This document shows positions 31,383 through 34,735 of a DNA stretch of 34,735 nt, in pieces. The DNA is taken from positions 1-34,735 of the IMG/VR virus record IMGVR_UViG_3300040771_000154; one strand, 5' to 3'. The first letter of the stretch is position 1, and each line of letters starts with the position of its first letter. The translations under genes and the position numbers were made by a program. This DNA is from a virus. The notes below the pieces were generated by a model. That model saw only the letters and a list, made by a program, of their open reading frames with translations, made no database searches and was not told where the DNA came from.

Positions 31383-31412
31383 TTGTTTATTATAAAATAA
31401 GTTATATATTTG
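31383..31412 (+). promoter_or_regulatory. Cassette 5 internal promoter, TTG-N19-TATATTTG
   Basis: TTG (31383..31385 region) lies 19 bases before TATATTTG (31405..31412), an exact match to the Bacteroidota promoter. It precedes the first gene of cassette 5 by 42 bases. None of the other cassettes shows such a promoter. Confidence 0.65.
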
Positions 31413-31454
31413 CTAAAGAAATAACAACGAAGTTATTTTGTAATTTTTATTATT

Positions 31455-31700
31455 ATGAATAATGTTTATACAAATAGTCGTCCAACTGAAAGTTTTTGCA
31501 AACTAAAAGCTACTTGTGGATTACACGGTAATTTAGACATTCACGGAATGGAATGGAGCGAAAGAGTTATTTTAAAAGTAGTTGCTTTTGATAGAACTAA
31601 CGGAGTTTTAATCGTTGAAAATGATAACGGATTAAAATGGAATACAGATTTGAAGAAAATGCAATTCTGTTTAGAGAATGGCAATTCAGTTCCAAACTAA
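31455..31700 (+). CDS. Cassette 5 first gene, hypothetical 81-residue protein
   Basis: This protein has SRPTESFCKLKATCGLHGNLDIHGMEWSERVILKVVAFD, a small beta domain with two cysteines. The pattern resembles small single-domain proteins found in phages and plasmids of Flavobacteriia. It is driven by the promoter at 31383..31412 and is translated immediately before the next gene (ATG at 31702, one base after its stop). No activity was assigned; a toxin-antitoxin or defence pair is possible but not shown. Confidence 0.55.
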   Translation: MNNVYTNSRPTESFCKLKATCGLHGNLDIHGMEWSERVILKVVAFDRTNGVLIVENDNGLKWNTDLKKMQFCLENGNSVPN

Positions 31701-31701
31701 A

Positions 31702-31902
31702 ATGCCATTCATCCTAAAAAATAAAGAAACCGAGCAATATAGATTGTTCGGTTCTTTACCTATCCTTTGCCGAAGCATTGGATTTGACGAAAAAAAAGAG
31801 AAAAATTTGCTTTACACTTTCTCTCAAAAAAAAGAAATAAAGTTTGAAAATAACGAGTTTCTAATTGTAAAAGTCTTTTTAGAACGTGGTGGCAGCAATT
31901 AG
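31702..31902 (+). CDS. Cassette 5 second gene, hypothetical 66-residue protein
   Basis: Starting at 31702 the product is MPFILKNKETEQYRLFGSL..., 66 residues; an in-frame start at 31678 that overlaps the first gene is also possible. Basic and beta-rich segments are followed by EFLIVKVFLERGGSN. Its TAG stop is immediately before the left core of element 6, so the last codons are part of the outer arm. It forms a two-gene unit with the upstream gene. Confidence 0.5.
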   Translation: MPFILKNKETEQYRLFGSLPILCRSIGFDEKKEKNLLYTFSQKKEIKFENNEFLIVKVFLERGGSN

Positions 31903-32036
31903 CGATAACGTTTTGCGGCTTTGTCGTCGTTGTGGCGTTTGAACACAAATATTAACAAAGAAAACAAATCATTAAATTATGCCAAATACTTCCAAAAATG
32001 CCCAAGTGCCACAATGCGACAAAACCGCTGTTAGCA
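31903..32036 (+). repeat. attC-like element 6 (long class)
   Basis: The left core is CGATAAC (31903..31909) and the right core GTTAGCA (32030..32036). The left arm (31913..31940, TTGCGGCTTTGTCGTCGTTG) pairs with the right arm (32004..32029, which includes GCGACAAAACCGC). The loop contains an ATGCCA start whose frame runs through the core into cassette 6. Confidence 0.75.
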
Positions 32037-32176
32037 GTAGTTATTCGTTAGATGAAGTTAGAAATATTGTTCTTGAAATGCGTAATGAAGCGATATCTGG
32101 TTTAAGAGGTGAGAGGCGTTGGGACATGCAAAAACGACTTGGTAAAATAAGAGATAAATGGAAGTTGGGGTATTAA
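31979..32176 (+). CDS. Cassette 6 ORF spanning the recombination site
   Basis: The reading frame starts in the loop of element 6 (MPNTSKNAQVPQC...), crosses the GTTAGCA core at codons 18-20 and continues with SLDEVRNIVLEMRNEAISGLRGERRWDMQKRLGKI and more, 65 residues. The first 17 codons belong to the upstream element, so in another array position the N-terminus would differ. The body is a short basic helical protein. An internal start (MRNEAISG...) is possible. No family was recognised. Confidence 0.45.
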   Translation: MPNTSKNAQVPQCDKTAVSSSYSLDEVRNIVLEMRNEAISGLRGERRWDMQKRLGKIRDKWKLGY

Positions 32177-32180
32177 TTAC

Positions 32181-32259
32181 TGCTAACGTTCCCGCGATAG
32201 GGGCTGTTTGCCTATGCGGAAACCTACTTTCGGCAAATAGACCTTATCGTGTGTTATCA
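32181..32259 (+). repeat. attC-like element 7 (short class)
   Basis: The left core is TGCTAAC (32181..32187) and the right core GTTATCA (32253..32259). The stem is CGATAGGGGCTGTTTGCC (32195..32212) with GGCAAATAGACCTTATCG (32232..32249), 14 of 18 positions Watson-Crick plus wobbles. The flanks TTATCAATATTATG and AATATTATTGATAA pair. Confidence 0.75.
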
Positions 32260-32290
32260 ATATTATGAATTATTAAAACAAAAATAAATT

Positions 32291-32551
32291 ATGGAAACTA
32301 AAAAACCAAACAATCCAAGTGCATTTCCTGTAATAGCTACAGAACAATCGTTTTTTAATCAAAGCCCATTAATGCCTGAATCAGGAATGACTTTAAGAGA
32401 CCATTTTGCTGGATTAGCAATGCAGGGATTAATGTCAATGGAAGAAAAAGGAGAGTATCAAACAATTGATGATGCTTGGAGGAAAATAGCTGAATACTCG
32501 TATCAAATGGCTAACGCTATGCTAAAAGTTCGTGAAGAAACGGAATCGTAA
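32291..32551 (+). CDS. Cassette 7 gene, phage-type small protein
   Basis: This 86-residue protein contains ESGMTLRDHFAGLAMQGLMS and a helical C-terminus (DAWRKIAEYSYQMANAMLKVREETES). The MTLRDxFAxxAMQGL pattern is common in small hypothetical proteins encoded by phages of Gram-negative bacteria. The start is in AAATTATGG context, 37 bases after the core. Its 3' end is 26 of 30 bases identical to that of cassette 1. The function is unknown. Confidence 0.65.
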   Translation: METKKPNNPSAFPVIATEQSFFNQSPLMPESGMTLRDHFAGLAMQGLMSMEEKGEYQTIDDAWRKIAEYSYQMANAMLKVREETES

Positions 32552-32557
32552 TATTAT

Positions 32558-32690
32558 TGATAACGGTTCGCTAGTAGGCGATGGTTAGGGTCAGGATTCT
32601 AATTGTGGCGAATTCTCCTTAATTAAACCAAGTACAAAAAACTAATTAAATTAATCACGATGCCCAACTATTGCTTACTAGCTGTTAGCA
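32558..32690 (+). repeat. attC-like element 8 (long class)
   Basis: The left core is TGATAAC (32558..32564) and the right core GTTAGCA (32684..32690). The stem GCTAGTAGGCGATGGTTAGG (32570..32590) pairs with CCCAACTATTGCTTACTAGC (32663..32682), with one bulged base and wobbles. The loop contains AGTACAAAA as in element 2, plus a 26-base inverted-repeat arm (32600..32625). Confidence 0.75.
32600..32625 (+). repeat. Inverted repeat arm L
   Basis: The 26 bases from TAATTGTGGCGAATTC onward match the reverse complement of 33266..33291 at 25 of 26 positions. This arm lies in the loop of element 8. The segment between the two arms holds cassette 8, the half-site and the 32984..33268 gene. Confidence 0.85.
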
Positions 32691-32721
32691 TTTGTGCGGG
32701 TAACTAAAACTAAATATTATT

Positions 32722-32934
32722 ATGAAAGCAATAGGAAATTATTTGCCGTGGGAATCTGGATATTATGAAAGTTCAGGTTCATATAAAAAAAGCAATGGAG
32801 AATTAATATTTTGTTATACTTATTATTTCTCTGGAAAAGCGGAACAAATTGAAACAAGACACCCTATAGATTGTGGTAAATTAAATAAAGAGATTGAAGA
32901 AAAATGTAATTCAAAAACGAAAATACAGCATTGA
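32722..32934 (+). CDS. Cassette 8 gene, hypothetical 70-residue protein
   Basis: The product starts MKAIGNYLPWESGYYESSGS with an aromatic, Gly-rich N-terminal half (ELIFCYTYYFSGKAEQIE) and a basic C-terminus. Its TGA stop overlaps the left core of the following half-site (TGCTAAC). The start is 37 bases after the element 8 right core. No family was recognised. Confidence 0.5.
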   Translation: MKAIGNYLPWESGYYESSGSYKKSNGELIFCYTYYFSGKAEQIETRHPIDCGKLNKEIEEKCNSKTKIQH

Positions 32935-32941
32935 TGCTAAC
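32935..32941 (+). repeat. Half attC-like site at the end of the array
   Basis: TGCTAAC is complementary to the right core GTTAGCA of element 8, and the outer flanks GCATTGATGCTAA and TTAGCATTTGTGC pair. No matching right arm follows; the next 40 bases are unpaired and lead into the 32984 gene. The array is therefore truncated here. Confidence 0.55.
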
Positions 32942-32983
32942 TCATCCATACAACTAACTAACCTATTCAATACCCTGTAAACA

Positions 32984-33268
32984 ATGACTTCAAACCTTGA
33001 CAAAAATTATTTTATCACTTATTCAAACTATTTTAAAATAGATAATAAGACGTTTGCATTTAGAAAAAAAGTTTTGTTTGACATCACTAATTTACCTATC
33101 AAACTAGAGTTAAAAGACAATAATAATTGTTTAGGTTATTGGATAAATCGAAAATGGTATAGTTTAAGTAAATTAGAGCCATTAGTTAAAAAAGAGAATA
33201 TTAAAAAAGATGTTAGTATATTGCAATGGAATGAACAAATACATTTAGATTATGTGTTTAATATCTAA
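32984..33268 (+). CDS. Hypothetical protein, 94 residues, after the array
   Basis: The protein begins MTSNLDKNYFITYSNYFKIDNKTFAFRKKVLFDI, with beta-strand alternation and a WINRKWYSLSKLEPLVKKENI segment. No family was recognised. It lies between the array half-site and the 43-residue membrane peptide. The IR arm at 33266..33291 begins within its stop codon. Confidence 0.5.
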   Translation: MTSNLDKNYFITYSNYFKIDNKTFAFRKKVLFDITNLPIKLELKDNNNCLGYWINRKWYSLSKLEPLVKKENIKKDVSILQWNEQIHLDYVFNI

Positions 33269-33291
33269 TTAAGGCGAATTCGCCACAATTA
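33266..33291 (-). repeat. Inverted repeat arm R
   Basis: This is the partner of 32600..32625 in reverse orientation with one mismatch (25/26), and contains the perfect palindrome GGCGAATTCGCC. It overlaps the stop codon of the 32984 gene. It may be a remnant of a second long-class element loop in the opposite direction. Confidence 0.85.
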
Positions 33292-33304
33292 AAAAAATAA
33301 AATT

Positions 33305-33436
33305 ATGGGAAATATAATAAGATTCATATTTAGAACCAACTATAGATATAACAAAATAGATCAGTTTTTTATATTTTTGGGATTTTTTGGAATTATACAA
33401 TGGTTGTTGATATTAATATTTTTAATTTTTAAATAA
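33305..33436 (+). CDS. Single-pass membrane micropeptide, 43 residues
   Basis: The ATG at 33305 follows AAATT. The product starts MGNIIRFIFRTNYRYNK and continues with one hydrophobic helix of about 20 residues to the C-terminus. It is the last gene of the rightward unit, 5 bases before the terminator. The function is unknown, possibly membrane-associated host modulation. It is supported by its start context and position. Confidence 0.5.
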   Translation: MGNIIRFIFRTNYRYNKIDQFFIFLGFFGIIQWLLILIFLIFK

Positions 33437-33440
33437 AAAT

Positions 33441-33471
33441 AAAAAAACGCTCTTAATTGGAGCGTTTTTTT
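33441..33471. terminator. Bidirectional terminator at the convergence of both transcription units
   Basis: The stem A7CGCTC/GAGCGT7 (12 pairs, 7-nt loop) has an A run on one side and a T run on the other. It serves the rightward early unit (last gene ends 33436) and the leftward late/lysis unit, whose last gene stops in the loop (33453). Confidence 0.9.
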
Positions 33472-33623
33472 ATTTTTATACCTAAGTCATTCTTTACTTT
33501 ATTTATTCCTTTAATCCATCTTAAAATACGTCCTACAATTGTTTTTGGTGGTTTATCGCTTATTAGTCCTGTGGCTACATCTATTATTATGTTTGGGTCT
33601 ATTTGTTCTTGATCTTGTTTCAT
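33453..33623 (-). CDS. Small basic protein at the end of the lysis region, 56 residues
   Basis: The ATG at 33623 overlaps the lysozyme stop (ATGA). The product begins MKQDQEQIDPNIIIDVATGLI and becomes basic (PPKTIVGRILRWIKGINKVKNDLG). No signal sequence was recognised; one amphipathic helix near residues 30-44 could associate with membrane. It is the last leftward gene before the terminator, with its stop codon in the terminator loop. A spanin or lysis regulator is possible but not shown. Confidence 0.55.
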   Translation of the reverse strand: MKQDQEQIDPNIIIDVATGLISDKPPKTIVGRILRWIKGINKVKNDLGIKIKKRSN

Positions 33624-34060
33624 AGTTGTTTTCTAAAATATTGTTCTACTTCTGATTTTCTGCGACCTATTAACTCTTTGTTTTTAGTCCACATCATAAA
33701 CGCACTTTTAATAGTAGGGTCGTTTGGATTTGCATTTACGCGTCTTAAAACAGTACTTTTAGCAAATCCATTTATTCCGATGTTATAAGCTAACGATACA
33801 AGGGCATTGAATTGGTTTTGCGTAACTTCTTTAGTTAACAGTGCATTTACTTGCTTTGCGAAATTATCGCTTGTTACACTTCCTAACTTGTAAGCTTCAC
33901 GCATTGTAAGTACTTTATCTTTCATTGTTACTTTTTTACCGTCAAGATAATAAGTATTTCCCATTGCAATAGTTGGTATTCCTTGCGTGTCTAAATAAGG
34001 CTTTAATTTCAATCCTTCTCTTTCGTGTAGAGCGTTATATCCGTTATCGTCTAGTCTCAT
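33620..34060 (-). CDS. T4-type lysozyme endolysin (GH24)
   Basis: This 146-residue protein has EREGLKLKPYLDTQGIPTIAMG at 13-34. The catalytic triad positions E15, D24 and T30 keep the exact spacing of phage T4 lysozyme (E11, D20, T26). The rest contains the helical core FNALVSLAYNIGINGF. It has no signal peptide, so release needs a holin; membrane proteins upstream supply candidates. It cleaves the glycan strand of host peptidoglycan at lysis. The start is in an AAATTATG context. Confidence 0.92.
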   Translation of the reverse strand: MRLDDNGYNALHEREGLKLKPYLDTQGIPTIAMGNTYYLDGKKVTMKDKVLTMREAYKLGSVTSDNFAKQVNALLTKEVTQNQFNALVSLAYNIGINGFAKSTVLRRVNANPNDPTIKSAFMMWTKNKELIGRRKSEVEQYFRKQL

Positions 34061-34067
34061 AATTTAT

Positions 34068-34385
34068 TTATAATTTTGTTGATTCACTTATTACCATAAA
34101 CATTAAACTGATTAAAGCGGTTATTAATACGCCTGCAATAAATTTACCTGCTCTCATATGTTCTTTTAATAGTATATTTTCATCTTCAATAGTTTCAACT
34201 TTTGAATTTAGTTTATCAAGTAATTGAATTAATCCTTTATTGCCATTTATATTACTACCTGCTAGGGCAATTTTAACTTCCTGCATAAAGTCTTTTACTT
34301 CGGTCATATCTTGCTTGTATATTCTAAAATGATGCTCTAAACGCTCAACGTTTAACTTGATTTCTGAAATATCCCTTTGATCCAT
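34068..34385 (-). CDS. Coiled-coil protein with C-terminal membrane segment, lysis accessory
   Basis: The 105 residues are a long charged coiled coil (about 5-80, with NVERLEHHFRIYKQDM and LDKLNSKVETIEDENILLKEHM) and then one hydrophobic helix at about 83-100 (AGVLITALISLMFMVI). This layout resembles the XhlA-type hemolysin/holin-associated proteins and some class III holins. It lies 7 bases upstream of the lysozyme gene and overlaps the 117-residue membrane gene by 41 bases. The role is inferred from topology and neighbours. Confidence 0.6.
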   Translation of the reverse strand: MDQRDISEIKLNVERLEHHFRIYKQDMTEVKDFMQEVKIALAGSNINGNKGLIQLLDKLNSKVETIEDENILLKEHMRAGKFIAGVLITALISLMFMVISESTKL

Positions 34386-34698
34386 TTGTTATAAAGATTT
34401 GAGCATAAAAAGTTAAAAGTATCAATGTTGAGTAAACAAAATAATATGTATTGTTTGTTATGTATTTATACAATAATTGTAACGATAAAATACTAACTAT
34501 ACATATAATAAAAATAACTTTTTTTACTGAATACTTTTGCATATTAAAAGTAAAATGAGTAATTGAAAATATTATAAAAGGAATGTCTATTAAATTTATA
34601 ATTTCAAAGTTGTTTGAATAAAATTCTGTATCAACTAAGAAAAATATAAAAACCCACCATAAAAAAATAAAATATGGTAGGTTTAATATTAATTTCAT
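34345..34698 (-). CDS. Polytopic membrane protein in the lysis region
   Basis: The 117 residues contain about four hydrophobic helices (for example LPYFIFLWWVFIFFLVD, VIFIICIVSILSLQLLYKYI, YFVYSTLILLTFYAQIFI) and a basic C-terminus. It is fused by an ATGA overlap to the holin candidate that wraps the window edge. It could be an antiholin, a second holin or an unrelated membrane protein. No family was recognised. Confidence 0.5.
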   Translation of the reverse strand: MKLILNLPYFIFLWWVFIFFLVDTEFYSNNFEIINLIDIPFIIFSITHFTFNMQKYSVKKVIFIICIVSILSLQLLYKYITNNTYYFVYSTLILLTFYAQIFITNGSKGYFRNQVKR

Positions 34699-34735
34699 TT
34701 CTTTGGTTTTGTTGGAAATGGTTGACCTATCAACC
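34695..34735 (-). CDS. Holin candidate (3' part; continues from the left edge)
   Basis: Reading in from the right edge, the codons continue the frame that leaves the left edge at position 1 and end PFPTKPKK followed by TGA, which overlaps the next ATG by 4 bases. Joining both parts gives 86 codons (85 residues). The split codon is GGG, one base from the left edge and two from the right. Confidence 0.75.
   Translation of the reverse strand, partial: LIGQPFPTKPKK

Larger units (their letters stand above)
29067..32941 (+). mobile_element. Integron-like gene-cassette array (CALIN-like), eight attC-like sites and one half-site
   Basis: Eight hairpin elements are each bounded by a left core ending TAAC (or TAAT) and a right core starting GTTA, with one or two small genes between consecutive elements. 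Cassette-specific inverted complementarity links the right side of each element to the left side of the next (about 12-17 bases). An integrase gene is absent from the window. This fits a cluster of attC-like sites without integrase. The core differs from the usual GTTRRRY. It may have been acquired from a host integron, or it may be moved by a host or co-infecting recombinase. Confidence 0.7.

Noticed and set aside
29067-32941. Array as CRISPR, or as REP/BIME repeats
   Set aside because: Stem sequences differ in every element and spacers are coding genes, so it is not CRISPR. The cassette-specific flanks and the position at every gene boundary do not fit simple REP elements.
33273-33284. GGCGAATTCGCC palindrome as an origin or operator
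   Set aside because: It is the centre of a longer inverted-repeat arm shared with element 8, which explains it better. No further copies were seen.
1-34735. tRNA genes, integrase or lysogeny module
   Set aside because: No cloverleaf, no tyrosine or serine recombinase motif and no full repressor were recognised on either strand.

Overview
This window reads as the complete genome of a tailed bacteriophage (siphovirus-like, about 34.7 kb) of a Flavobacterium-type member of the Bacteroidota. It is visibly AT-rich. Most early genes lack a Shine-Dalgarno sequence and start in an AAATTATG context. Several promoters match the Bacteroidota -7 box TAnnTTTG. The proteins match typical Bacteroidota phage families: a T4-type lysozyme, XkdF-like protease-scaffold, YqaJ exonuclease, RepA-like helicase, YopX and dUTPase. 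A reading frame that leaves the left edge (1..217) continues in frame at the right edge (34735 down to 34695) and stops in an ATGA overlap with the next gene. The molecule is therefore circular or circularly permuted, and the window is one full turn of it.

Layout. A divergent control region lies at about 27.91-28.05 kb. Leftward (minus strand) come recombination and replication genes (27.9-20.2 kb), small accessory genes including an outer-membrane-type protein (20.2-17.8 kb), then the late genes: terminase (17.7-16.3 kb), neck and tail genes (16.3-8.7 kb), XkdF-like protease-scaffold, major capsid protein, a tail-tube candidate, portal and connector (8.1-3.3 kb), tailspike (3.3-0.8 kb), and a lysis cassette that wraps around the edge and ends at 33.45 kb. 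The head genes follow the tail genes, an unusual order. Rightward (plus strand, 28.05-33.44 kb) run small early genes and an accessory array. The two transcription units converge on one bidirectional terminator (33441..33471).

The most striking part is 29067..32941 on the plus strand. It holds eight attC-like imperfect hairpins and one half-site, separated by one- or two-gene cassettes of unknown function. Each hairpin is bounded by core sites close to xxxTAAC and GTTAxxx. The sequence just right of one hairpin is the inverted complement, over about 12-17 bases, of the sequence just left of the next hairpin. The pairing is specific to each cassette, as expected if each cassette was once a circle closed at the core. 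This is the architecture of an integron cassette array lacking an integrase (a CALIN-like cluster), here inside a phage genome and with non-canonical cores.

Other second-look items are two copies of a promoter, UGAAGU-loop hairpin and terminator module in front of adjacent genes at 8.1-8.7 kb; a leader at 24.4 kb whose whole apical loop is complementary to an upstream leader segment; and a gene at 8240..8578 set between these modules inside the structural operon like a moron. No integrase, tRNA, reverse transcriptase or CRISPR array is visible, and there is no convincing full-length repressor.
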